Part shown: piece after piece, positions 37,466-48,218 of the stretch
How positions within the stretch are numbered: position 1 is the stretch's first letter
How the letters are laid out: every line of letters starts with the position of its first letter
NCBI GenBank assembly: GCA_023159155.1
Contig: JAJNNX010000019.1
Location: 186,001-250,000, forward strand
Reading direction: 5' to 3'
DNA length: 64,000 nt
DNA from: Ustulina deusta
Taxonomy: Eukaryota > Ascomycota > Sordariomycetes > Xylariales > Xylariaceae
Notes under the pieces: model-generated
The model's input: the letters and a program-made list of their open reading frames with translations, nothing else
Database searches by the model: none
Told to the model about the DNA's origin: nothing
Position numbers and translations under genes: made by a program

Positions 37466-39554
37466 AAACGAGAGCAAAAAAGAAAATTATGCATTCTTTT
37501 AGGGGCGGCCAGAAGTTCTAGCGCAGAAAAGAATAGACTAAGTATACGGAGATCGATGTGTGAAGAAGATGGCCCGGGTAGATTCGCTGGTTGGTAGGAG
37601 ATAGGATTGCGTCTTCTCTCGTGACTGGCTGCACTGGCTCATCTCGCTTCACTATTCGAGAGGAATCTCGTACACTTTAGTGTCTATCGGTATAATTAAG
37701 TGTTCCACAAGTTTAATGAAAGATTTTCGAACATTCTGCTCTAGGTGGTGATGATAGCCAAACGGAGCACTGGTCGCTACAATAGAGAGAGAAGCCATCA
37801 GAGAAAGTAGAGATTATGGGATTACTGGGGTGCTATTACGACGAGGCAGTAGATCACTTCATACGAAGTATCCGATATTCCAGCCTGCACAGGGTATGCT
37901 TCTCGCTCTCTCCTGCGGTTGCTAGTATCCTCCGACAAGCAACGGCCTGCTTCGTGAGCTGATCATTCTCGGGGAAGTCCGGGCGGCTCCAGAGAATATT
38001 TTACACTTGTGACAACTTCAGCATCTCGGCCGATGACGACAGAACGGAACCTAACCAACAGGCCCCGTTCCAAGACCGATGGTGGCCTGTAGGTAGTAAC
38101 GACAATAGATCTGCTGAGCCACCCGCAGCTAAATTATTTTTATTCCTGCCTAGAGATATGAAGATGATGGAATATTATCAAGCAGTATAATCCCGAGCTT
38201 GAGAAATCCTACCAACTTCCACGTCCTGAAAAACCGAATCAGGAGCTAGAGAAGTATCCAAGTGTGGTTCTTGAGATATGAAGCTTGGCTACCTACCTTC
38301 CCAACCTACCTAACCTACCAAAGATAACTATCACATCCCGCCCCCCTCCACTACAAGAAATCGACCATCCAAGGGCACGAGAAAGGCCGCTCGCTACCAA
38401 GCAAGCTCAGCATCTGAGCAATGGACCATGTTTTTGGGTCTTTACGTACCATTAAGCTACGTAGGCATTAAGCCAACCTAGGTACGTTGGTATTCCGGCT
38501 ACGGTGTTACTTGTTGTTATTACCTTAAACAAATCACACGACTTCGTAGTGCAGTCCCTTAGTCACAGTCACCTAATCTAGGTGCGTAGTAGCCACGTAA
38601 TTATTTGTCGTCTGGCTGTCTTGCATAAGGGGCTCGTGAATGACTCTGCCGCAAGGCTCTAACCTAGACAAGTTGTTTTTTTTCGGTCGATGAAATCGAG
38701 CTAGTGAGATACTCGTTCCTTCTCGTTTTCTTGATTTCTTCCTGCTGTCTGTTTGTCTATCTGTCTGTTCTTCCTCAACCTTTGATAATACCATATTGTT
38801 ATATGTATGGCCTTATTATCGTCAGGGTTCGTAGGGCCGGGTCGGTCTCTATCTATCTATCTACGTACATACTCACAATACTTATAATCGGCCTCTCGGA
38901 TAACGGATTATGGAAGCAATGTCATAGAGGTCGAACTAATGGACCAAGACCCCTTGAACTACTCGCAACGAAGTCGAAAGCAATAGATTCTTACAGGGGA
39001 GTCACCAGTTCCACACCACGTAGGATGTGTGCGATATTTAGTCTTTACTCAGTAAGGCCAGCATTTGTAAATGATTTCACGCCAATTAGAGCCGTATTCG
39101 CTTTCCCAGATGCTGGCGATCTTTTTTGCCACCTCTTCGCTCATATCTTTCCACTCCTCTCCACGGGTCTCAACCTTATGTCTTGAAAGCGTAGTAATAT
39201 TAAAACAGTGCTTTGCCTATACTTCTTTTGAGATGCTAGTTGTATTTTTTATACTAATATACGAGGATGTTGACCAGCAAATGTGCGACATAACAACTTT
39301 GCCGAACCCCAAGACTTGAATATTGGGGCTACTGATATAATCGGGTGATAGGGCAATGGCGTTAGAATGAACTATCTGTTTTGTGGTTAAATTTTGGAGA
39401 ATCCATTGCTGATCCGTAGGAAAGTAGGTCTTGTTTGTGACTTTGAAGTGTGGTCTTATATGGAGATACGCAGGGTTCTTAGATATGCTTTGTAGGGTAC
39501 AGCTACTCCTTAAGGACTATTTTATGCTGCTAAGCCGACTTTTGAGCTTTTTTA
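37466..39554. other. Intergenic region without recognisable genes
   Basis: About 2.1 kb with degenerate CTACCT/TAGGTA motifs (about 38285-38325 and 38470-38490) and an (ATCT)n microsatellite at 38847-38863. Open frames such as 38704-39186 show no family features. Confidence 0.5.
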
Positions 39555-40214
39555 CTATAGACACGCTTGATAAGTGAAATGCTCAAGAGTGAACGGCTCG
39601 TTCCGAATAGCTCCGTTGTCGGGATACTTCCAGTTATTCGGTATGTCGGTTGTCTTCTGACGTAGCACCTCGAGTTCTTCGTTTGAAAATAGGCCAGGGG
39701 GGTAGTTATTTGGTTTAATATTGTGGCCTATACACACAACATTTGTGCTAGCCCACCGCCCGAAATGTGATGCGTAGTAATCCTCTAAGCATTTATGGCC
39801 TATCGACAAAAAGTACTAACTTGTGATGCTGAGCGAAATAACGTTTTTAATATCCTCGATGAAAGAAAATACAAGTCGATGTATTTCTGGAGGAAGACTG
39901 GAAAGGGCAATAACAGCGTTCGAAACTGTTTTCCCATTTCGGCCTTGGACTTTGATCTGCTTGCGGCATCGTGGGGATTCGGTCTGTACGTTGTTATTAT
40001 CCCTGCTACGCTTTGCTCCTCGCTTCTCCTCACAGATAGTGTTGGTCGGGTCGACAAGGGAATTCCGAGGCGAATCATGCTGCCGCCGGACCGGAACAGC
40101 TAGGAGGCATACAAGATCCCTTGCTGAACCATCAAAAAGAATCTCTCCGAGTTTGCCCGACCAAGACAAGGCCAATTTAGCCCGAGGGGCAATGAGCTGG
40201 AACGACTGCCCCAT
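39555..40214 (-). pseudogene. F-box protein gene with in-frame stop
   Basis: The minus-strand frame from ATG 40214 begins MGQSFQLIAPRAKLALSW, continues LGEILFDGSARDL, and reaches an F-box helix block (ALSSLPPEIHRLVFSFIEDIKNVISLSITS). It then hits a TAG at 39818-39816 and continues in the same frame with YFLSIGHKCLEDYYASHFGRW and PPGLFSNEELEVLRQ to a stop at 39555. The stretch on both sides belongs to one recognisable fungal F-box family (N-terminal MGQS, then LPxE F-box, then W-containing part). The TAG therefore looks like a nonsense change rather than a true end. The distal stop also seems early. An intact member would recruit substrates to an SCF ubiquitin ligase. It may instead encode a short 132-residue protein. 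Confidence 0.65.
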
Positions 40215-42060
40215 TTCAAGTCCTTGGCTTCTTCTCGGGCCAAGAGGCGAACGCGCAATCCAGGAGCGAGAGTGTGGTATGGTGCATTGATGGCGGAGAC
40301 TGAGAAGAAAAAAAACGGGGGCTAGGAGATAATACAGCACCGAGGTAGGTGTGCTCTCACCACTATAGCCATTAAAAGATCAATCAATCAGTCAATCAAT
40401 ACCTTAGTAGGTACCTAATATTGCGCTTGATATTGGTTAAGAAGTATATGTATACAGTATACCATGGAAACCCATAAATTTCCATATTAGGCCAACGCCA
40501 AGCCCTCCCGTAGTCAGTTGATCTACCGTCTCTTCGACATGTCTAACACTTAGCGTGGACAAAAGGAGGGAAACAACAGTTGTTTAGTGAAACAATCATT
40601 GGTTTTTATTAAGTAGGTATAATAATAGTTTTAAAAAATAATAATTGTTAGCTGTGTACACTACACACCAGCTCGTGAATACGATGTGACTACAACGTGA
40701 CTCGCCATCCACGTGATTCGATTTATACAAGGTACCTATCAAGCCGTCGGCCTTATTTGTAATGCTATCTACGCTACTATAATTAGACCTCGTACACAAA
40801 GCCGGGGGACCTTGAAGCGATGGCTCGGAAATAACGGGCACTAAACTGGTCTCGGCAGTGTGGTGTACATGTAGGTATATTACCTATGTCGCGGCGATTA
40901 AAGTTAGCGGTATCTGGGGTTCTAACTACCTAAGTACCTACATCTTAGGTAGGTAGGGCGTGCTGACAACCTCAGCGACAGAGCCGCATCGATAATCAAC
41001 GGCTGGCTGCTCCGAGACTCAGCTGAATATCCCTAGCTTGCTTCGTACGACTGACTGTTTGCATCCAGCCGAATACGTGTATCAAAGCTAGACTAGTGCC
41101 AACAGCGAGCAATTCTTTTCTTTTATTTCCTTCTCTTTCCTTCTCTTTCCTTCTCTTTCCTTCGTTCCCCGTGATACGCCGCAATGCGCGCTGACTGCCT
41201 CCAATACTATACGACACGGACGGTTCTCGGCGCGCCCAATCACGTCATTGGTCGTCCCATTGTCCCCCAACATGTCACCAGCATTTCAGGCGGTGAAGAT
41301 GTCCTAGACTAGGCATGCCTGCCTGCCCAGCCAAGCAAAAGCCCATTAGGCGGGAAACAAAATAAATAAAATAAAATAACTACCCTCCTGTTGTTGAATT
41401 GGTCGAATTGAAGATTTCCATACGTGCGTGTACTTAGACCCTTTCGCCACGCACGTGGCAATATCTATGCGGTGACGATATCAAGCGGGGGGGGAGCTAT
41501 TTACATACATGTCGTGATAGATTCGAGTTATTGGATGGATGCACCCAAGCAAATCGCTGGACCGCCGCCGAAATAAAGAAAAAAAGACATCAACCCCCTG
41601 CACCGCCACCGCGCCGTGCTGCTGTCATCCCTACTGTCGGGACAGCGGCACTGCGCGTGTCGATCACTTCGTATTCTCAGTTTTTCTTAGATACTTGCGC
41701 GCTTACAGCATTCGAGAGGCGATGGCCGCGACCTACGTCGACGTCCAGGTAGGGTCGACCAATCGCGCAGCTCAGCTCCCCTAGACGTCTCTTTGTATGT
41801 GGTGTGACGCCGGCTGAGGCGTCTTTGTTGTTGCATCGTCGTTGTCATAAGTGAATATAAATACATCTCGTCACCTCGTGTGTGTTTGTTCACGACGGTT
41901 ACGGAATATCATCATCAGATAATCAATCATATCCTCCCGACGTCGTCGCATTCTATCGCGCTGCACACTTGCCTATTATCCACAAGCAGACATAAGCCCA
42001 CCGCCCCAGCACAATATCTACACTTTCGCACAATCGCAAGAGGTCCTAAAGACCAATCAC
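40215..42060. other. Divergent spacer between the F-box relic and the NIS1-like gene
   Basis: No gene seen. It has GTAGGTACCTA-type motifs (about 40405-40420, 40920-40960), a pyrimidine-rich tandem repeat at 41123-41164 and, close to 42060, the promoter and leader of the NIS1-like gene. Confidence 0.5.
41123..41164. repeat. Pyrimidine 10-mer tandem repeat (TTCTCTTTCC)n
   Basis: Three perfect copies and partial flanking copies in the intergenic region. Confidence 0.85.
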
Positions 42061-42556
42061 ATGTTCGCCGAAATGGTCTCCGCCAAGTCCCTTGCCGCAA
42101 CAGCGTTGGCCGGCCTCCTGCCCTTCGCCTCGGCCTCGCCAATGATCAGCCAGCTCAACACGCCATCGACGATGGCGGCCGGCCAGAACATCACAGTGAC
42201 GTTGAACACGTCCATCTACGTACAGAACTGGGAGGACTTTAGCATTATCTGGGGATTGGCTCCCACCCGTTACGGCGGTGAAAGTGCCGATGGGGAGATA
42301 TATATCGGTACACAGATCGGTTACACGGCGCTGTACGGGACCGACATCGAGAAGCTCACTAGTTTCACTGTTGATCTCTCTATTCCCGAGAATCAACCTG
42401 CAGGGGACTGGCTACTCATCGCCGCTGTGCCTTATCTCGTCGGTGTAAGTGCTTCATGAACTATTTATTCCTTGTCTGTGCTGACACATGAGAACACAGG
42501 CTTCTGGCTCGACGAATCTTCGCTCTTTCAACTCCACAATCACAGTCACAAACTAA
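42061..42556 (+). CDS. Small secreted protein, NIS1-like effector family
   Basis: Two exons, 42061-42444 and 42500-42556, split by a 55-bp phase-0 intron with a GTAAGT donor; 146 residues from the first ATG, or 142 from 42073. A signal peptide is clear: SAKSLAATALAGLLPFASA, with cleavage expected near residue 24-26. The mature part has the pattern ISQLNTPSTMAAGQNITVTL, then YVQNWEDFSIIWGLAP, then SFTVDLSIPENQPAGDWLLIAAV, and ends NSTITVTN. This beta-rich layout without cysteines matches what I know of NIS1, a secreted protein shared by many ascomycete and basidiomycete plant colonisers and reported to dampen plant immune-receptor kinases. Potential N-glycosylation sites NIT, NTS and NST are present. 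The family call rests on my memory of the fold pattern and is moderate. Confidence 0.65.
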
Positions 42557-43046
42557 GGGCTTAGCACTTTGACGAGAAGTTTGCAAGACTACCGTCCTGC
42601 ACTTTCCTGCATACTTCTTAATGACCCGATGTATGATAAAATTGTTTAGCGTTTGGTTGGCGTTCGTGATGAACACCCGTCAACAAGGGGTGCTGGCAGA
42701 GTGAATGGTTGGTATGGAAATGAATAACTAACTCTAGGCACCTATATAAGCAACGCTAGCATTAATAGAATTTGTTCGCAAGAACCATTTAACCAGCTGT
42801 CGCACTGAAGTGATGCCATAACGTCTAACCACCTAACATGAATCAAGTCCCGTCAAAATCAATGAGAGCAGAACTCCTCGCTATGCGTATTAATAACAGT
42901 TGGAAAAGTAGAGGCCCTTTGATTCCGTAGTTGGGCGAACTACGCGAGCTATTTTACCCCCGCCGTTCTCGTTGGGAAGCAAATCTTCGGCTTTAAATTC
43001 GGCTTTATCTTCCAGTGCCGGGTATTACCTGGCTGAAAGTGGAAGG
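42557..43046. other. Convergent spacer
   Basis: No gene seen; 3' flank of the NIS1-like gene and of the minus-strand acidic-repeat frame. Confidence 0.4.
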
Positions 43047-43508
43047 CTAAGACAATGAAGCTAAAAATTCGACCATTTCGGGTTCCAGAATATCATGGAG
43101 ATCTAGGATATCAGGGGGATCTGAATTATCGGAATCTAGGATATCGGAAACCGAGATATCAAGATCCGAGATATCAAGATCCAGATCCGGGATATCAAGA
43201 TCCGGGATGTCGGAATCCGAGCTATCGAGCTCTTCTACTTTGGGTTCTTTGCCTTTGGACTCTTTCGCTCTGGACCCTTCAGCTCTGACAACATCTTCGA
43301 GTGGAGACATAGTTTGAAATGGAGAAAGAAAAAGATCTTTGTCTTGTTGGGCATCGGCCTCTTCAGGTAGCTCAGGAACTGCTGCCAGACGGGGCAGAAC
43401 TCTGAACATGCCGTCTGGCGGTTTGTCCTGCGGTTCGTCCTGCGGTTCGCCCTGGTAGAAGCGGATTGATCGCACAATTGTCTGTATTAATGCCCGTCGG
43501 GGCAACAA
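43047..43508 (-). CDS. Hypothetical acidic protein with DLDI/SDI repeats
   Basis: An open frame of 153 residues from ATG 43508. The N-terminal third is basic and mixed (QGEPQDEPQDKPPDG contains a duplicated short unit). The C-terminal third is a run of short acidic repeats (DIPDLDIPDLDLDISDLDIS) encoded by an imperfect tandem repeat with GATATC-type units at about 43100-43215. I recognise no family. It ends 43 bp before the UBC7 stop region begins, on the same strand, so it could be a separate orphan gene or part of the UBC7 3' untranslated region. The repeats make chance openness likely, so confidence is low. Confidence 0.3.
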   Translation of the reverse strand: MLPRRALIQTIVRSIRFYQGEPQDEPQDKPPDGMFRVLPRLAAVPELPEEADAQQDKDLFLSPFQTMSPLEDVVRAEGSRAKESKGKEPKVEELDSSDSDIPDLDIPDLDLDISDLDISVSDILDSDNSDPPDILDLHDILEPEMVEFLASLS

Positions 43509-43550
43509 AAGCTTGAGAGTCGGCAGCCTCGGAGGTCGCGGTTCGTTCCA

Positions 43551-44161
43551 CTAGAGCCCTAACATGCGGCGGACGCCGTCGCGCACCCGCTGCTCGTACG
43601 CGGCGCGATTTTCTCGCCACATCTTAGCCGCTTCTATATTGGCTGGACTCTCGTCATTGGGCTCGGCCAACATGCTCATGACAGAAATGAGAATCTTTTC
43701 GACGGACTGGATGGGACTCCACCGTTCGGAGGCGTGCTCGTACTGATTCGGGTCGTCACCAGGCGGATGGAGGATTGAAATGCAGACTACGCCATTCGCG
43801 TAGACTATGCCACGAGGAAGACTGTCAGTTGGTGCTCGGTGCCTGGATCTACGAGACGGAGAGGGGAAAGGGGGAAGAGCAGAAGAAGAAGAAGAAGGAG
43901 AAGAAGGGACTAACCATTTGGGTGGAATATCTCTCCTATAAAAGTCATCTTGGGCGGTGCCAGGGGATAATCTCTTGGGAACTTCAACTCGGCAGGGAAG
44001 ATGCCGCCTTCGAAGGGAGTGCCCTCTGGCCCCTGGATAAGGGCTTCCCACACCAACATGTCATCCTCACTGACAGGGCCAGCGGTGATGCCTTCGGGAG
44101 GATTGGTTGAAAGTGCCTTGTACTCGCCAAGGAGCCGACGATGAGCGGTGGCTTGCGACAT
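43551..44161 (-). CDS. UBC7: Ubiquitin-conjugating enzyme E2, Ubc7/UBE2G type
   Basis: Two exons, 44161-43915 and 43804-43551, joined in phase 1 over a 110-bp intron; 166 residues, the standard Ubc7 length. The UBC fold is complete: [12 protein letters not shown] at the N-terminal helix, [23 protein letters not shown], the HPN motif created across the splice, then [10 protein letters not shown] with the catalytic Cys near residue 89. The [11 protein letters not shown] acidic loop of about 13 residues is diagnostic for Ubc7 and Cdc34-type enzymes. It is followed by [28 protein letters not shown]. In yeast Ubc7 works at the ER membrane with Cue1 and the Hrd1 or Doa10 ligases in ER-associated degradation. 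It is divergent from the Mmc1-like gene with 449 bp between the start codons. Confidence 0.95.
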
Positions 44162-44610
44162 GGTGGATGCGTTGGATGATGGCGGGGGAGAGGGGTTCGA
44201 GGGGATGCTCTACAGTACTAAGGCAATGAAGCCGTGCACGACGCGAAAAAGCTGATGAAGACTGACACACAGGCGTGGGTAGGATATTATGTTCTAAGTC
44301 CTTCTAATTGCACCGGTGGACGAAAACCGGTATTGACTGAAATGATTGTCCAAGAGGGATGAAAGTGATCTATCTTCCAGGGTAAGCAGGTGGTAGGTAG
44401 GTGGGCAAGGTGGGCTATCGGTCTATCTAGTGGGGGGCCAGCGGGTACTCCAGGTACATACCAACTTCATAGTGTGTTAGGTACCTAACTTACATAGGTA
44501 CCTAGGTACATACTATAGTGTGACGGCATTTTTGAAGGCTTCGAGCTTTGGAGCTTCGGCTTTTTTGCTCGCCCAGCTTCCAATGACCACCGAGCTGCCA
44601 GACAGGTAAC
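44162..44610. promoter_or_regulatory. Bidirectional promoter region, UBC7 / Mmc1-like gene
   Basis: 449 bp between two divergent start codons. Contains TACCTAGGTA at 44499-44508 and overlapping GGTACCTA motifs. No specific factor site is claimed. Confidence 0.5.
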
Positions 44611-46560
44611 ATGCCTCCCAGGTTGCCTGCCCAATTGAGGCTATACGGACGCCAGGGAGTCGTATTCAAGGGGTATGCACACCCCCAAAAACAATCGACT
44701 TGTTGCTTTTGTTTGTTCTCCAACTCCCACCGAGAGAGGCCTGTGCGATCCCCAAAGAGAACGTCGCCCGCCCGTCCGCGGCGTTTCGAGACAACTCTCG
44801 CGGCACCCCCTGTTGGTGTAAAAACAGACCGTCGCAAGGAACTCGAATCGATCCTCCTCGACCTCCAAAAGCACGCCGCGAGCCATGTTAACCGCGCCCG
44901 TCTCCAGCTCGCCCTCAATGGGCTGCGACAGAAGCCGGGACACGAATCGGTCCGCGTCGCAATCCTTGGCCTTACCGACGGCGCTCGGCCGACCAACACA
45001 GCCAGAGACGTCCTGAAGCTCTTGCTAGCAGACCCTCTGAAGGACGCCGAAGCTTGGGAACGAGAAGTTGAGCAGTGTGATGCAGCAGAACCGATGATAC
45101 TTCGCATCGGCGCTGAGAATCACGGACCCGAACCGGGCATTTCCCTCACCAAGGGGAATTTATTGAGGGAGATCCATGTTTCGTCCGCCGCCCTGAATGG
45201 CCACAATCTCGAAATATTGTTTGCGCCTGTGAATCCTTTCCTTTCCGCGTTGGAAAAAGGCGCACCAGGCAGGTCGGAAGATACGGTACTGGTTCCGACT
45301 GTTGCTATTCCGACGTCCAATACTGGCCGATATACCCCTATAACCACACCTGTCCACAAGGCATTAATCGTAGCCGACGGCATTCACGGCGCAGCATCTG
45401 TGTTGTCGATGCCAACTTCAGAGAATCCCGGGGTGGTCAAGTATGCCGTCAACATTCCGGAATACAAGCCCGCCGAGGCCAGTCCGTTGCCATTTACTCC
45501 CATTGACACCAACATCGCAAGTATTGGGTTAGGCTTAGTTCGCAGGAATATTAGCAATGCCATCGAATATGAACACCTATGGTTTCAGAGCAACATCCCC
45601 AAACTAGTGGAATGGTTGAAGGCAGACATTCTAGCAACAACTGACAACGTCACAAAACCACCAGTTCGGGAGCATATTGCCTCATTTTTGAGAAATACTT
45701 CAGCTTCCATCCGAGCAGAGGAAAATAGACTCCTTGAACTCTCTACGTCTTCTACCCGAATACACACATCTCTAGGAACCATCGAAAGGGGCTTATCTGA
45801 GTGGGCTGAGAGCGCCCATTCAGAACTACAGGAGCAACTCGATATCGCGTTTTCCAGCAAAAGGTGGCGGAAACTAGGTTGGTGGAAGCTATTTTGGCGA
45901 GTGGACGATGTGAGCATGCTCACAAGTGACATTCTTACTCAGAAGTTTTTACCCCAGGCCGAAAGGAGCTCCATCTTCTTGGCTGGGCGGATGAGGGAAG
46001 CAGGTGTCAGCCTGTTCAAACACCCTCAGATGCCACCTCATCCCGATATGACGGCCGTCACTGATAGCCAACCCAACAATACAGTTTCAAATTCGGATTT
46101 TGCGAAGCCGTCAAGACAGGAGACTGACTGGCCGATGAATATTCCCGATACCCGATGCCATTTACAAATGGAAACAGTGCCGGCTCTACAGGCACTTGCT
46201 CAGAAGCTCGTTCTACAAACTCTCACTACGTCAGGATTGACGACTGCCCTGGGTGCTCTCGTCTACATAGGTACCCTCACAACTACGCTGTACGAGGCTG
46301 GCGCCGTTGCCGCTCTCGGAATTGTCTGGAGTTTGAGAAGAATGCAAAAGCAGTGGGAGACAGCACGTGGCTTTTGGGAAGGCGAAGTGAGAGAAGAAGG
46401 CCGAAAGGCAGTAAGAGGTGTTGAAGAGACGATAGTCTCAGCTTTGACAGGGAGAAGGACTCGGGAACAACAGAGAGATGCTGTTGATACACACGATGAT
46501 ATAAGGAAGGCTAGCGGCTTGGTCACCAGAGCCGAGAAGCTATTAGAAGAGTTAAAGTAG
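44611..46560 (+). CDS. Mmc1-like mitochondrial membrane protein
   Basis: Intronless, 649 residues. The N terminus is Arg-rich and poor in acidic residues (PPRLPAQLRLYGRQGVVFKGYAHP), as a mitochondrial presequence. A helical part follows (RRKELESILLDLQKHAASHVNRARLQLAL), then a beta-rich GTPase-like region without an obvious P-loop (VRVAILGLTDG near 115-125; TPVHKALIVADGIHGA near 248-263). A long helical section follows (about 320-470). Near the C terminus two hydrophobic stretches separated by a short turn (LTTSGLTTALGALVYIGTL and GAVAALGIVW, about 530-575) could form a membrane hairpin. This layout fits the fungal Mmc1 family, described as a dynamin-like pseudoGTPase of the inner mitochondrial membrane that shapes cristae. 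The family name is from memory of this architecture. Confidence 0.6.
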   Translation: MPPRLPAQLRLYGRQGVVFKGYAHPQKQSTCCFCLFSNSHRERPVRSPKRTSPARPRRFETTLAAPPVGVKTDRRKELESILLDLQKHAASHVNRARLQLALNGLRQKPGHESVRVAILGLTDGARPTNTARDVLKLLLADPLKDAEAWEREVEQCDAAEPMILRIGAENHGPEPGISLTKGNLLREIHVSSAALNGHNLEILFAPVNPFLSALEKGAPGRSEDTVLVPTVAIPTSNTGRYTPITTPVHKALIVADGIHGAASVLSMPTSENPGVVKYAVNIPEYKPAEASPLPFTPIDTNIASIGLGLVRRNISNAIEYEHLWFQSNIPKLVEWLKADILATTDNVTKPPVREHIASFLRNTSASIRAEENRLLELSTSSTRIHTSLGTIERGLSEWAESAHSELQEQLDIAFSSKRWRKLGWWKLFWRVDDVSMLTSDILTQKFLPQAERSSIFLAGRMREAGVSLFKHPQMPPHPDMTAVTDSQPNNTVSNSDFAKPSRQETDWPMNIPDTRCHLQMETVPALQALAQKLVLQTLTTSGLTTALGALVYIGTLTTTLYEAGAVAALGIVWSLRRMQKQWETARGFWEGEVREEGRKAVRGVEETIVSALTGRRTREQQRDAVDTHDDIRKASGLVTRAEKLLEELK

Positions 46561-47665
46561 AGTGCTGCCAGTCGTGGCATGTACCTATGTATATAGAAAA
46601 TGTATCACTGTAGTGTATATATATATATCTGCTACCTTAGTATGACTTGTCGGTACACTGGGCGAGACCACTGGTAGTACTGGACAACGGTTTTGTTACG
46701 AGCAAGTAGTGCCCATGATAACATTACAGAATACCCTGCTACTCGTAGCAACCGTAAACTCCTCGGCAACAGAAGTTCTACGAGACATCGTCACCAGCCC
46801 TCAAGTGCAAGATCCTCACATTCAAATTAACACCACCTTGTATTTGATACATTTATTTTCCTGTCCATACTCCATCCCATCTGCCACACATCTTTGGTTC
46901 TCTTCTCTGCAACACTCACACAAACACTTACCACCCAAACCCGCCTACCTTCTCCGAACCACCACATTGCACCAGCCAAAGCTATCAAGACAAGTAAGTC
47001 CTCGACTTTTGTGCCTAACTTTTCCTCGGGGACTGTAACGAACTTGACTTCTTGAATCGACACACCTCTTATGAATTTCGTTACGTCTCCTTCCCAAACC
47101 AAAACAAGAAGTTCCAACCCCTCTCTTCCTCCATGTTTCGACAAACCCGTTTCCCCATCAACAACTAGCACCACCTAACTTTCCACAGCTTGCAACTTGA
47201 CAGGAAAACACCAGCACCACAATCCAATCAGCCGTCAGAGCAACTGCAATTGCAAAACAAGGTAACCACTCACTTACTCCGAGCCTGTGTTTCCCACTCC
47301 TTCCTTGACAAGCTCTCACTCGCCCATCACCTTCACACTCCGCCGTTACTCTATTATCATCGACACTCCACTACGTATCCCGTCTCTGGACTCGTCATCT
47401 TCCGCTTCTATCCTGGATCTGCGAAGTTCCTACTTTGATACACCCACATAACTTGGACGAATCCAAGGTGTGCTGACCTTACCTTCATCACCTGCACATG
47501 CACATGCACACGCATTCCGAAACCCTCCACCACTTTCGTACTTCACACTAGACTGAGATCGGCTTCACTGCGTATCCCTTCTCTACTGGGACAGCTAACT
47601 CATTCTTTCGTCTTCACACACACAGCCAATCTTCCGTTTGCACTATCCACCACACTCAAGCAACC
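46561..47665. promoter_or_regulatory. Long CT-rich leader/promoter of the Myb_8-like gene
   Basis: Starts with a (TA)n run at about 46614-46628. From about 46830 the plus strand is rich in CCACC and CTTC pyrimidine runs, as in strongly expressed fungal promoters and leaders. GTAAGT- and GTAACC-type donors (near 46992 and 47261) and AG acceptors suggest a spliced 5' untranslated region. No protein family is seen. Confidence 0.45.
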
Positions 47666-48218
47666 ATGTCTAACAAAGAGGTTGACGATTCCAACGCCAA
47701 CGGCAACGCCGGTGATGGCGAGCTCAAGATTTCCCCTTCTGATGCCAAGTTCTTCGCGACCATTTTCAAACACCTTCCCCAGAAGTTGGACATGGACTGG
47801 GAGAAGTTCGCCGGAGAGATGGGCCTGAAGGACGGCAATATTGCCAAGGTATGTCTTCCTCATTCACTTACGACCTCCCTTCGGTCCTGTTTTCTTCTTC
47901 TCCTCGGCAATGAACTCACCGCATTGACCCTTCCTTCTCATCTTAAAGGTTCGTCTCCGCCAGATCCGCAAGAAGCTCGGCCTCGTGGATGCTGCTGGCA
48001 CCGGTAACACTGCGGCCACCACTACCAAGTCCAGCCCCTCCAAGGCCGCCAAGCCCAACAACGCGAACAACAAGGTCACCAAGCCCCGCAAGGCCCGCAA
48101 GCCGGCCAAGGCGAAGCAGCCTAAGAACGCCCTCGAGGCTACCGCTGATGCCATCCATCACGACGACGTGGCTGCCGGCGCTGAGGACGGCGAGGACGGT
48201 GAAGACGGCGAGGTCTAA
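47666..48218 (+). CDS. Small basic-tailed protein with Myb_DNA-bind_8-like domain
   Basis: Two exons, 47666-47848 and 47949-48218, joined in phase 0 over a 100-bp intron with GTATGT donor; 150 residues. Residues 22-72 fit the fungal Myb_8-like helix-turn-helix module: SPSDAKFFATIFKHLPQKLDMDWEKFAGEMGL, then after the splice VRLRQIRKKLGL. The middle is Ala/Lys/Pro-rich (KPRKARKPAKAKQPK), like a linker-histone tail or nuclear localisation signal. The end is acidic (EDGEDGEDGEV). Codon use is strongly C-biased and the leader is CT-rich, which suggests high expression. It probably binds DNA or chromatin in the nucleus. A precise role is not known. Confidence 0.8.

Noticed and set aside
38704..39186. 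160-codon ORF
   Set aside because: No domain, contains microsatellite-derived residues, and lies in decayed DNA.
43105..43215. CRISPR-like array of GATATC units
   Set aside because: Units are short, imperfect and without regular spacers; the host is a eukaryote.
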